A stretch of DNA of 26,202 bases. Origin: Chara braunii. Lineage: Eukaryota > Streptophyta > Charophyceae > Charales > Characeae. The stretch is taken from NCBI GenBank assembly GCA_003427395.1, contig BFEA01001211.1:83491-109692 (forward strand), read 5' to 3'. The position numbers were made by a program, and so were the translations under genes. The notes under the pieces were generated by a model, which saw only the letters and a program-made list of their open reading frames with translations, had not been told where the DNA came from and did not search any database. Shown piece after piece: positions 9,490-19,455 of the stretch (its first letter is position 1; every line of letters starts with the position of its first letter).

Positions 9490-10038
9490 GTGTGGGGTAA
9501 ACCGTTCAATGCTTTCGTCGATACTGGATCCTCTGTTAAGGCCATGTCCTTGGAAACCGTTCAAAAAGTTGGACGATTAAACTCGATCCTTTCTCTACCC
9601 GTGAAGGACAACTACGTCTCGCTCGATGAGGAAACCATGAATATAGTAGGAATTATTGAGAACGTAGCCATCAAGGTAGGACGAGTGCATGTCCTGGTTA
9701 CCACGTTAGTCATCGATCTGCAGTCATACTTTGTACTGTTGGGATTACCTTGGGCGATGGTTGTGGGTGCATGAATACATCTCGACTCCAAACAACTTAT
9801 CCTCACAAACACGGGAGGAAAGTCTCAGACCGTTTTACTGCGAATATCCACTCGACATCCGAGAAAAAATCCCAGCCTCACTAACTCGAAATTCCGGATA
9901 GGAATGATTCAAGTCCTGAATCAGGAAGAAGATTCGCCAGAAAGCAGCGACGAGGACCGATGTCCTTTCGAGGATGATGAGTATGACGAACGGGGTTACG
10001 AGGAACTACTAGATCACATGCCCACCGAAGAGGAATAA
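9490..10038 (+). pseudogene. pro: Ty3/gypsy aspartic protease and acidic linker
   Basis: The frame has the retroviral-type aspartic protease active site Phe-Val-Asp-Thr-Gly-Ser-Ser at 9514-9534, followed by a hydrophobic strand and a Leu-Leu-Gly-Leu-Pro-Trp segment near 9737, the usual C-terminal flap region of gypsy proteases. This enzyme would cut the Gag-Pol polyprotein. A TGA at 9772 interrupts. The same frame then runs open to a TAA at 10036 through an acidic Glu/Asp-rich linker. It is in the same frame as the gag part at 8689, so gag and protease were probably one polyprotein. Confidence 0.8.
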
Positions 10039-10157
10039 GGTTGGTTGGTCGAGTTGTTCGTTCGTGAAGCTAAAGAGGAATTCTACATGATTCCAAATAC
10101 CACACGAACGTTTGATCTAAACACCGAAAGAAGCGAGCTTAACTCTGCTCCACCATT

Positions 10158-11731
10158 ATGTTTTTTTATAGAAACACAGGTCCCAGCAGCGTCGTTTCTT
10201 GGAATTTAAAGCCCATTCTACAAATTTCTGATATGGCTGACCTCTTGGAACCCCCTCGTACTCTATACGAGGGTGCATTTTCACTACGAGAAATATACCA
10301 GCAGACGAATCACTTCCTCGATCTTTCCGCCTCTCCGTCCAGACCATTGCTCACGCCAGGCGCTATGATCACATTAATTAGGCAAGATGTCGAAGCTCCG
10401 ATCATCGACGTTCCTAACCTAACACAAGAAATAACGGAACTAACTTGGTTGGAAATAGCAACAAGCGTCATTAACGCCGAATCTGATGAAGATAAGGAAA
10501 CTGAAATGATCACCCCGAGTGAATCACAGATGATTGTCACTGTTTTTTCAACCCGGACCAGCAACTCTATGTTTTCCAGCGTAGAGGGCAAACAACCAAT
10601 GAGGCTTGATTGGATCCACATACAACTTGACATTTTTGGCAACCGACCAACAATCACCTTGCCCGGTCACGTTCCTAGAGAGATCCGCAAATCCCTAATC
10701 GATGTGTTGCATGGATATGTTGTGGTATTGAGTGTGGACGATAACGATATTGGGAGGTCGAACATGATCGAACACGCAATCCTCATCGGAAATCATCCAC
10801 CGATTAGTTGCACTCCCTATCGGTACTCTCCAGCGCAACGACTTCCCACATTCCAGAGAGTAGAGGAGTTCGAAGCTAATGGATGGATTGAGTCCGTCAT
10901 CGGACCTTGATCATTCCCGGTGGTAATTGTACCCAAGAAAACGGGAGAGATTCGTATATGCATTGATTACCAAAAATTGAATGACATCACGATTAAGGAT
11001 GTGTATCCCCTCCCCGGGATTGATGAATTGTTGGATGTTATTCGGTGTGCTCGATTTTTCAGCAAGTTTGATGTCCGCCACGGATTCCACCACCTCCTTA
11101 TTCAAAAGGAAGATCGCCTGAAAACAGCTTTCGTTCTTTTCGAGGGGACTTGGCAGTGGATTCGATGCCCAATGAGACTTTGCAATGCCTTGACCACATT
11201 TCAACTTGCAATGAATATGGCTTTCCAGAACTTTGTGCCAAAAACAGGGGTGTCGCAGAGTATTATTCACTATTGTGTGATTATATATATGGATGATATA
11301 TTGGTTTATTCAAGTACTTGTGAGGGGTACGTGCTACACATTTAGTGGACGTTGCACTACCTGAAGGATGCTGGATTTAAGGTGGCTCTCGAAAAGTGTC
11401 AGTTTTTCCTCACGAAGATCTCCTTCCTTGGCCACGTGGTCACGGACAAGGGTTTGCAACCAGAGCTTCTGAAGGTTGCAGCCGTGAAAGACGCGTCAGT
11501 GCCGACGTCGGTAACACAAGTACGCACCTTTTAGGGACTGGCATCGTACTATCGAAGGTTTATTTAGGGGTTTGCAGCGATTGCGGGACCACTCACCAAC
11601 TTGTTGGAAAAAGATCAGTCGTTGATCTGGACCCCGCAATGCGATCGGGGCTTTCGAGAGATCAAGGCGGCTCTGATCTCAGCCCCGGTCCTCATAAGAC
11701 CGGACCCGTCACTGATCGGCAACCCGAGGTG
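10158..11731 (+). pseudogene. pol: Ty3/gypsy reverse transcriptase
   Basis: The frame starts after a shift near 10200 relative to the protease frame. It has an N-terminal acidic region, the His-Pro-Pro-Ile...Pro-Tyr-Arg entry motif near 10795-10830, Ile-Asp-Tyr-Gln-Lys-Leu-Asn, Phe-Asp-Val-Arg-His-Gly-Phe-His-His (first catalytic Asp present) and Tyr-Met-Asp-Asp-Ile-Leu-Val-Tyr near 11288 with both other catalytic Asp. Phe-Leu-Gly-His-Val-Val and the connection segment to Ala-Pro-Val-Leu follow. It would copy element RNA into cDNA. One frame is kept throughout but stops fall at 10908 (TGA), 11343 (TAG), 11532 (TAG) and about 11571 (TAG). It ends at ~11729, where a shift leads into RNase H. 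Confidence 0.93.
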
Positions 11732-12055
11732 ATCTCAGCGATCTTGGTCCAGGTGGCACCTGATGGCCTGGAACACGTGGTTGAATACGCGTCTGAACTG
11801 GTACCCTCCTGCAAGCGGAACTACTCCGCTCCAACAGGAGAATGCTATGCAGCATTGTGGGGAATCAGTCACTTCCGATCCCACTTATACGGTCGGAAGT
11901 TTACATTGGTGACCGACCATGAACCACTGCTGGCCCTGAAAAAGTCCAAGGATTACTCGGGTATGATAGGACGATGGCTACCGCGTTGCAAAATATGGAC
12001 TTTGACATTCGTCATCGGAAACACAAGAAACACGGTAACGCGGACGGATTGACAT
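11720..12055 (+). pseudogene. pol: Ty3/gypsy RNase H domain
   Basis: In a different frame from RT, this segment has Ile-Ser-Ala-Ile-Leu-Val-Gln, Tyr-Ala-Ser, Asn-Tyr-Ser-Ala-Pro-Thr-Gly-Glu (catalytic Glu), Phe-Arg-Ser-His-Leu-Tyr-Gly and Val-Thr-Asp-His-Glu-Pro-Leu (catalytic Asp), the classic RT_RNaseH layout. The segment with the first catalytic Asp (usually Thr-Asp-Ala-Ser) is missing at the RT junction, which points to a small deletion there. A second shift near 11990 moves the end of the domain (Arg-Lys-His...Asn-Ala-Asp-Gly-Leu) into another frame, with a TGA close behind. Confidence 0.88.
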
Positions 12056-12175
12056 GACTGCATCGCCCCACAAGGTACCTGGAAGTGAGGAAGTGACACC
12101 TTGGCACGACCCGAAACTGAAGGACGAGCCCCCGTACGGTAAGGTGGCGATCATTCCGAAGAATGAAGCGGATAC

Positions 12176-12176
<1 letters not shown>

Positions 12177-12258
<82 letters not shown>

Positions 12259-12337
12259 NNNNNNNNNNNNNNNNNNNNNNNNNNNNNNNNNNNNNNNNNN
12301 NNNNNNNNNNNNNNNNNNNNNNNNNNNNNNNNNNNNN

Positions 12338-12424
<87 letters not shown>
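12177..12424. repeat. CT microsatellite containing a 79-base assembly gap
   Basis: CT dinucleotides run from 12177 to 12258 and from 12338 to 12424, with N from 12259 to 12337. The gap size may be a placeholder, so the true length is unknown. Arg-Glu and Ser-Leu reading frames across it are artefacts of the repeat. It separates RNase H from integrase in the gypsy element. Confidence 0.97.
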
Positions 12425-12426
<2 letters not shown>

Positions 12427-12673
12427 GACAATGGCGACCCATTTTTCCTTTTCTCTTAGCCCCCTGGTTCCCACTCCTCCACATTCAGATTTTTTCCCCA
12501 ATCTCCATGAAAGGTTCTGTTATTTTTACACGTGTATTTCACGGGTTAATGGGGTAGATTGCTACCCTTATGAGTTTGGGTTCACTGACTGGGTAGATTG
12601 CGCCACGTATGTCGATCATGCGCATGGTGCATGTGTTCGATACTGAACGAGTAATAGGGCGTGGAAGTGCCCT
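12425..12673 (+). other. RNase H to integrase spacer
   Basis: Gypsy elements normally have a short coding tether here. The sequence shows no clear tether in any frame and contains a duplicated GGGTAGATTGC (about 12553 and 12590). It is probably polyprotein sequence rearranged along with the CT expansion. Confidence 0.4.
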
Positions 12674-14131
12674 ATGTGCCGAGCGAACAAGCTTCCCACG
12701 GAAAATCGATTCAAGGTCGCCAGAACTAACGGTCACGAATATGACGAAAAATATCGAAGGGCTGAAGTATGGACCGATAAAATATTATTAGCGAAATTAG
12801 TTGGCAGGTCATTGGACCATCTCACTAAGCATGACAGACGTCGAGCAACTGAGGGGTCGCGAGATTATCGTTGGATCAACTGTCATTTGGAAAAGCGTAA
12901 AACAAACGGATCGAGATTATGGTTGACGGTTCCCTATCCATTTCAGCGATATGACTGGACCAAATCAGCGCACGAGGAGCAGGCCGCTCCCTTTGCGATA
13001 CGTGACACTGAAGCGACCATCGATCGGAATCGATGGTTCCGGTCCAACATTTGTGATGATGTTAGATACGTAGTTGCCAATTGTCTAGTCTATGCTGCCG
13101 ATCGTGCACCCGTCTCAGGACCAAATACGATAGTTCTGACGAAAGTAGAGCGTCTTTTCCAGCAAGTCGGTATGGACACGGCAGATATTGACGTGCCACC
13201 CGACCCCAGTCCTTGTGAGTATTTTATTATATTGGTGCTAATCGACCACTTCTTGAAATATATCGAAGTCTACCCCTGTAAGACACGTAGGGTCTTAGTA
13301 ATAGCTACGTACATTGACCGATTCCTCAATATCCATCTAAATACAGAAGAGATTCTAACCGACAATGGGTCTGAATTCAAAGTCGAGGTAGAGGAATTGT
13401 TGATGCGACGTGGCGTTACTCTCCGACAGACCGCTCCCCACGTCTCTCAGTCCAATGGGCTAGCAAAAAACGCGAACCGCGGGATTAAGACCGCACTTCA
13501 CAAGAACTTGGCGGCAAATGACACGCGTCCTTGGCCTGAGATAATGTATCAGATCATCGGGATCCATCGAGCAACCCCTCATGAGTCCACCGGATTGAAC
13601 CCCTTTTAGCTTCGAACCAATAGTATTTCATGTGTCGACAATCGAAGTGCCTCGAAAAATGTCGAAAAAGGAGGAAGGGACATGTGGTCGGCCCTCAAGG
13701 CCAAGGCTAAGAGGTATGCGGATTTAATGGAAAAGGCTATACCTAGGCTGACCCGAAAAAGGCAAAAAATGACCGAGCTAGCCCACGGTAGGCAGGTCCG
13801 TAGTTGCGAGACTCGTAATGGGAATGCAGGCCTACAACACCAATATAAATTATGGGACCTAGTGTAGGTACGTAAATGTGCACGCGACCGAAAACTCGCT
13901 CCCAAGTTTTATGGCTGCTTCCGCATAATGGAACTCGGCCCTAACGGCGCCAATACTGTGCGTATTGCTCCTAAGAGTGGCGCCAACTATAACTCTCTTC
14001 TTATCGTCCGCCATACCTCTTACCTTTGCCCTCTCCCACCCTCTGAGGACCCTATCTCGACTCAATTTTTTTTCCCCAGCCCAGACGAGGACCTTGCTCC
14101 CTCTCCTTTGTCTGGTACTACTTCTCCTTGA
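12674..14131 (+). pseudogene. pol: Ty3/gypsy integrase, catalytically altered
   Basis: One frame covers the whole protein with stops only at 13607 (TAG) and 13865 (TAG). The N-terminal zinc region is eroded: an Ala-His-Glu-Glu segment remains, the second His is not visible and the Cys pair is reduced to one Cys in Asn-Cys-Leu-Val-Tyr. The rve core has Gly-Met-Asp (Asp codon 13175), Thr-Asp-Asn-Gly-Ser-Glu-Phe (Asp codon 13361) and then Asn-Gly-Leu-Ala-Lys-Asn-Ala-Asn-Arg. There codon 13466 is AAA (Lys) where the catalytic Glu belongs, and the second Asp to this site is one codon shorter than usual. The C-terminal part keeps Lys-Leu-Ala-Pro-Lys-Phe-Tyr-Gly-Cys-Phe-Arg. No chromodomain is recognisable. 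Strand transfer activity should be absent. Confidence 0.92.
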
Positions 14132-14292
14132 TCTTCGCCATGAATTTCGCCATCGAGTTGGCCCTTCTTCTGCAACTTCTTCAGCCTCGACCTTCATTGC
14201 ACTTCTGCCAAGTCTCCTATCCTCATCTCAGTCCTGATCTCCTCCGGTTTGCGCAGCTGTTCAATCACCTGGCCTGACATGCAGCTGTAGAA

Positions 14293-16022
14293 GTGACGAT
14301 TTCAACGGATTTGGGAGTCGCGGTCATCTTGGTGGAAGCTTCGACATTTGAACGATTCTCCCGGTCTAATCAGAGTGACGTGACGGTAATCCTCGTCTCT
14401 GTGGCGATCTGTGCACTATCAGCGCACAACGACGTAACATTGTGGTCACGAGCCTTTCGGAGTGGGGCGAGACATTGGTGGCGGATTGGTAGCAGCGGCT
14501 GGCCCGCCCACGCAAACAGATGGTGGGGGCCGAGTGTATCGATACTTTCTCTCTCCAGAGTAGCTGCACTGATCCCCCAACTCATCCCCTTCCCCATCTT
14601 CGTCCTTACCCTTTGTGGAAGTGAGTCGCTTCTCTACCTTCTCCCTCCCTTTGGATCTTTCAACTCTCTGACCATCTTGGGCCGATCCCCTTCTAACCTT
14701 GGAGATTCGCCCCGCTACGATCCCTCCCTTCCATCCTCCTTACATACGCAAGTGACTCAATTCGCGGTTGTCAGCGTGTGAATGCTAATGGTGAGAACCC
14801 ATCGGGCACGATACTATAGCAATGAGGAGTTGGAGATTTAGAACAGAATCTCACTACTTTTAGCGCAAGTGTGGCCGATGGAGACAGGGAATTGTGGCAC
14901 CTTGGTTGGATTTCTCTGTGGGCAGATTGCTGATAGTAGTAGAGCGACTGTCGCCTATGAGCTCCTCACTTTCCTGTCTCAGCTCGTCGACGATCTGCCG
15001 ACGAGCATCATCTCCTTCAACCCGAGCGATCCTCGTCAAGCCGAGCCTGTCACTTTGGACAGGACGTTGACCCCAACAATAATTTAGGTGAATTATACGG
15101 AAGATTCCAGCCAATACTTGAGTGACCACGATCCCACGAGTAAGTGCTATTTGGACCTGAACGAGCTCGTGCCGGATAATTCCAATCTGGACGGATTCTG
15201 GAATGCTCACCGAGCGCACGGAGAGGTGTCATCTGACGACGACCCAGGTCGCATAGCATCTTGGGTCTGTCAGCGGAAGAAGAGTCGGAGGTTAGGTCGA
15301 CGACGAAGGAAGAAGAAGAGGCATCAGCACCCGAGCCCCAAGAGGCTCCTCCGACCCAAACGCCATCGGCCGCACGAGGAGGATCTGCTTTGAACCCCGA
15401 AGTCCCTTCTGCCACGGCAGTTAACACGATGACGCATAATCCTCCTGCCGATGTCGCCGCTCTCGCTCGACATCTCCCTCCTCATCCGCCCCCTCTGCGC
15501 TTCGTCCCCGTCCTCCCCCCTACATGAGCGCTCCGTCCTCGTCCCATCTACCGCCGCCCTCTTGATTACCTTTCCTCTTCTCCTCTTCCCCACGTTGAAT
15601 TCCCCCTTACCTACCGCATATTTGCCAACCAACTCTTTTGCCACCACTTCGCCGAGTGACTCTTATGCCAAGTCTTCACTCATCGCTCCCCCTCCTTCCC
15701 TCTCTACATCCTTCTCTTCAGTGTCGCCTGGAGGTAGTACAACCATATGGAGTTGTATTGCATCATCTCCGGGACCTTTCCTGCGATAGAGGACTATGAG
15801 TCTGTGCGCGATAATATCCTTCGCACAATGTCTACCGTATATCCCGACTACCTCCTCTCCCTCTCTTGACCCAACCATAGATTTCCTCGAGCACACAGGA
15901 TCGTCCATTTCGTCGATCTTGGCGATGAGGCATCCAACTACTTCCGTTCGCTGCCTGTTGAGTGGCCTAGACCACTCCACAACCCTCTTCTCGTCAAATA
16001 CCGCCGGGCAGACTTCCAATGA
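14293..16022 (+). pseudogene. Unrecognised post-integrase frame (putative ORF3)
   Basis: Between integrase and the 3' LTR a sense-strand reading frame can be followed with few interruptions. From 14293 it runs in one frame to about 15255, with stops at 14779, 14839 and 15085. It then shifts and continues from 15261 to a TGA at 16020, with four internal stops at 15525, 15657, 15735 and 15867. In order it shows an Asp/Ser-rich part (Glu-Asp-Ser-Ser-Gln-Tyr...), a Glu-rich then Pro/Ala-rich linker (~15270-15520), and a C-terminal part rich in Tyr, Arg and Phe that looks like folded protein (for example Ile-Glu-Asp-Tyr-Glu-Ser-Val-Arg-Asp at ~15787). I recognise no family and no zinc, RT or protease motif. 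Some antisense frames here are longer but lack this compositional structure. Confidence 0.45.
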
Positions 16023-16303
16023 CGAGTGGAGGCAGGCAGGATCCGGTGACACCTTGATGACGTCACCTGGACGGCCTCCGCCAATCAAAGAGGCAAGAAG
16101 ATTGCATATGGCAGGACTAGATGATAGAGATTCCTAAAGCCAAAAGAATCACGAGTATAAAGCAATTGAAGTTGACGTCAACACGGACTCTGGCTCGATC
16201 TGGCAATACTCTACCATGTGCTAATACGAGACTTTGTTTATTACTGATACGCTGGGTTCCTCATTCATGCCCTCGCCCTTTTCCTCCCCCTGAGCGTCAC
16301 ATA
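16023..16303 (+). other. Internal region before the 3' LTR
   Basis: Plus-strand priming in gypsy elements needs a purine tract directly upstream of the 3' LTR. The bases before 16304 are pyrimidine-rich (CCCTTTTCCTCCCCCTGAGC), so no recognisable polypurine tract is in place. It may have been lost or replaced. Nothing else is recognisable here. Confidence 0.4.
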
Positions 16304-17177
16304 TGTGATGCGCCAGCTTCCAAGTTCCAACCCCCCCCCTCTTTTTCAAATTTTTGTTTTCTTGCAAACAGGCCGAAGAGGCTCCCTTTTATATTTGCAT
16401 GAATTAATGCGCATTGTTCATAATCAGGGAAGCCCATCCTTCTCAGGACCCTCGTCATTTTTGGGCCGCTTTTTGGAATTCCATCTTTTGTAATTCAGGA
16501 AATACATGAGAAATACGGGCGCCTTAGCAAGCGCGCTAGGAATTTGGGTCGACGGTTAGGAATTCCGGAATGAGCGAAACCTGCCGTGTCCTTTCTTGTG
16601 CATGAATGATCTCGATTTCGTTTTGGGAAACTTTCGGAATTTTCGTGAGAATCTGAATAGGTATAAGACTTTTTCCCACGCTCGTTCTACGGGTGGATAT
16701 GATACTTTTCAATTTTGAATTAGCTGTAACTAATTTGGTGCCCTTTTTGCCTCAGCGGCAGCGCCATGCATGCAAACCTCCCCTCCCCGCTTCCCTCGCT
16801 ACCTTCGACACTCTTTTCTTCACGCTTTCACCCCTTCTCTCTCTGTAACCGTTTTCCCTCTCTCTCTCGCCTCGCGCGCCTTTTCTCTTTCTTGATCGTT
16901 CGAATCTTGGTTTTGTTTCTCCCTATCATTCACGCTCTTCTTCTTCCCGCTCTAAAAACTTGCATCGGAATACCCTGTCAATTTCCTCCTCCTCCCCTCT
17001 AGCCAAGGAGATGGGCCGTGTAAAAGGGAGATTTTTGCTACAGGACGATTCTAATTGACGATGATTGGGCTCAGAAGGATCGACATGGCTTTCCTCGGAC
17101 GATTATATCCGAGCTTTCCCTTATCCCTCCCCACCTCGGTCGTAATCCTTCCTAGCATCTATTCCCGTTTTCGCAAC

Positions 17178-17184
17178 TATAAAT
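17178..17184 (+). promoter_or_regulatory. Candidate LTR TATA box (3' LTR copy)
   Basis: TATAAAT follows GCAAC, the same context as TATAATT at 4278 in the 5' LTR. It lies about 870 bases into the LTR and ~500 bases before the LTR reading frame. Confidence 0.4.
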
Positions 17185-17688
17185 TTCACAAGTGCCCCTA
17201 AAAAACTCTCTCTCAACTAATCGGTCAGCTTCCGGGAAGCTGTGGCTAGAAGATGCGTGTGATACGCGAGTCAAAAAGTCCTTACGAGTTGACTGCGGTC
17301 TTGCCGACTGTGTGCTGGATCGCCTGACAGACTATGGGATCCTGGCAAGACCGTGGAGAGACTTAGTCAGCGGGGTGACGATCGCTATGGTGGACGTAGC
17401 ACGTGACGACAGGGATCATCAGTGCCTATGTGAGGTTCGAGATCGGAAGCCGAGTGAATGTATTGCCCGAGGCCACAGTGGAATGTAATGGCAGATGCGC
17501 CTCTTTTTGCTTCAAGTCTAGTTTTCGAGCATGAGTTATGTTCACGCGACATTTAAGCTGGAATGTTTCGACAAGGTCATCATACTTTTTTTGTGTGTAA
17601 TTACGTTCAGGTTTTTGCATTCTTCTCTCTTTCGATCCATGTCTCGCCTTCATCGCACCTCCTTGCTGTTATATTTCTGCTACAATGA

Positions 17689-18384
17689 ATGGATTATGAT
17701 GATTTCTCTCCTCCTACTTTGATACATGCATACAGTGGATTGCGCTTGAGGAGTTGTGTGACGATGTTGATGGATCTCATGGAATGCGAGATTGGATTGA
17801 AAGAAGAAAGACACATGATTAGGAAGAATCTTGTGCTTTGCCCTTTTACCATGTGGACCGATTGCCCCAATCCGACTGGGCACCAACTTCCCGTGCCTCC
17901 GCCACGCCCCTTCCCGTACAACGAGGAAAGGACACGTGTATGTGAGTGGGACATACGAGAATCCATCGCCAAGATCGGCGGACATTGTTACTTCCTACCT
18001 GAGACCCAGTGCTCCGGATTCGTTGGCGTGGGATTCGTAATTATCGATACGCATTTTCCGCCTTATTTGTTGTTGCTGCCGTTTAATGAGTTAATCGTCA
18101 TCCTGTGGGCGGCAGTGACACCTAATTGGCCTAACACTTTGTGTAGCGACTATTGTCATACCGAGCTTTACCAAGCCAAAGGCTTCCATTGCCGCACATG
18201 TGGCGAGGACGAACATAAGGAGAGAGTCACTTGATTGAGGCCCTCCATGTCGGATTTAGAACTGTGTAGTAAACGTCGGCGAGATCTCATCCGAAAACGA
18301 GATACCACGTATGTGCCCTCCCCCTTTCATTCGAAACGTAGGACAACGACTCGTTGGGAAGTACAACGATACTTTTTGGATTGA
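17689..18384 (+). pseudogene. LTR-embedded reading frame with zinc-knuckle-like motif
   Basis: A 181-residue frame opens with Met-Asp-Tyr-Asp-Asp-Phe and ends at TGA 18232. The 5' LTR has CGA at that codon, and both copies then share a stop at the same place after Tyr-Phe-Leu-Asp, so the ancestral frame may have been ~231 residues. It is Cys/His-rich. Near residues 165-180 it has Tyr-Gln-Ala-Lys-Gly-Phe-His-Cys-Arg-Thr-Cys-Gly-Glu-Asp-Glu-His. The Tyr-x6-Cys-x2-Cys-Gly-x3-His spacing resembles the CCHC knuckle that follows DUF4283 in some LINE ORF1 proteins, lacking the last Cys. A hydrophobic stretch lies around residues 120-145. This could be a captured gene fragment or chance. Amino-acid changes between the LTR copies are frequent, so there is no sign of recent constraint. 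Confidence 0.4.
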
Positions 18385-18618
18385 CTTCCTCATCATCGTG
18401 AAACCCTGCGTGCGCCGTTTTCCTTAGATCGCGCGGCGACGGACCCTTTCTTACTAAAGCCGGACCAACACGGGGGATTTCAGTTCCGTCTGTGTACCCA
18501 CACTCAATTTTCCCAAAAATCCTTGGCACACCCCATTTTGGCTGTTCTTCCCGGGCCCTTCCGCAAATCAAAACAATTTGATCGGAAAGCAGCACAGGGC
18601 ATAAGGTTCAGCGTCACA

Positions 18619-19455
18619 GGGGTGCGCCAGGGCAAAAATGATAAGAGGAAGGGTGGGTGGGGTCTTCAGAGGGATTCAGCTGGACAACCGAGTGGCCGGG
18701 TACTGTGGGTAACTGCCATTGGTCTAGTATCCCACCGCTACAACAACCTGGGCTTTTTTAATAAGACGAATGAAAAAGGATTTTTTTTTAATTAAAAAAG
18801 AAAAAAGAAAAGAAAAAAAAGAAACAACTTTCCTTCTTCAGATTTGGCTATCTGGCAGTTTCTTCAGGCAGTACTTGCTTGCTCTCTTGAAGACAGAGAC
18901 TGGAATCTCCGAGGGGGCAAGAGATTGCAGGATGAGGATTGTGTCTGGCTCGTGCTGAGGATATGGTCCTTCGAACCCTTTGCTAGGATGGAGTTGGGGA
19001 GGGTGATCCGGGACCTCGCCTTCGATTACAAAGACAGAACTATTGCACTTGTTGACTTTTCGGGATCTCCCTTTCGATGACGAAGACAGAACTGTGGCAT
19101 TTGTAGTCCTTTGGAAAAAAGATGGCGGGGTGTCACGCGTCTTACTAGTGAGTGGACTAGCTGGTAGGATGGGAAGAGAGCACAGCAGCAGCAGAGATGG
19201 TGGCTCTGCTGCAGTAAGTCTTGCTGGAGTAGGTTCAATGGGATTGATTGGGGGGTCTGCTTAAATCATGAAGATTGTTGTAGACATGTCTGAAGTTGTT
19301 CCAATATCTCTGAGTCAAAGGCGGGTAATGGCCCCGGTATCTTAACTTTCAAAAGAAAAAAGAAAAAAAAATCTGGCAGTTTCGGAAGAAATGGTCCTCC
19401 CCTTTCCTGTGGGCGGACCTCTGGGAAGATCAGAAATTAGTTTACTCAAACCTTC
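18619..19455. other. Flank of the LTR element with poly-A/T stretches
   Basis: An AT-rich A-run block (18770-18835) is followed by GC-balanced sequence with short open frames on both strands and no recognisable domain. CTGGCAGTTTC occurs twice (about 18852 and 19372). No gene is supported. Confidence 0.4.
19010..19113. repeat. Two-unit 52 bp tandem repeat
   Basis: GGGACCTCGCCTTCGATTAC at 19010 and GGGATCTCCCTTTCGATGAC at 19062 start two 52-base units that also share AAGACAGAACT and TTGCACTTGTTG-like sequence. They diverge at about one base in five. The period is not a multiple of three, so it does not repeat a peptide. Confidence 0.75.

Larger units (their letters stand above)
3407..18618 (+). 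mobile_element. Ty3/gypsy LTR retrotransposon, degenerate, with nested insertions
   Basis: Two ~2.3 kb direct repeats (3407-5703 and 16304-18618) flank an internal region whose order is gag, protease (DTGSS), reverse transcriptase (YMDD), RNase H, integrase. RT before integrase is the Ty3/gypsy (Metaviridae) order, as opposed to Ty1/copia. All domains are on the + strand. The element begins TGTGACGC and the 3' LTR ends with the exact inverse, GCGTCACA. The 15.2 kb length is swollen by ~2.2 kb of unrelated sequence inside gag, by a CT microsatellite with an assembly gap, and by ~2 kb of post-integrase sequence. Every coding segment has stops or shifts, so the element cannot move itself. The LTRs differ at roughly one base in ten in the stretch I compared, which implies an old insertion. 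Confidence 0.92.
16304..18618 (+). repeat. 3' LTR
   Basis: Direct repeat of 3407-5703, starting TGTGATGCGCC and ending GCGTCACA. The outer ends of the whole element form an exact 8-base inverted repeat (TGTGACGC at 3407, GCGTCACA at 18611), as expected for LTR termini beginning TG and ending CA. It contains a candidate TATA box (17178) and a long sense reading frame in its last third. Compared with the 5' copy it has many point changes and small length changes. Confidence 0.92.

Noticed and set aside
11978-12557. Long Arg-Glu and Ser-Leu repeat frames on both strands
   Set aside because: They are translations of the CT microsatellite and the N gap.
15050-16088. Antisense frames in the post-integrase region (15050-15427, 15663-16088)
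   Set aside because: The sense strand gives a longer followable frame with structured composition. The antisense frames end at unrelated points.
3402-18623. Target-site duplication of the LTR element
   Set aside because: GTGGG before and GGGGT after do not match at five bases; any match would be a chance G run.
18844-19264. Short gene after the 3' LTR
   Set aside because: Several overlapping frames on both strands, none with a domain; contains a non-codon-length tandem repeat.
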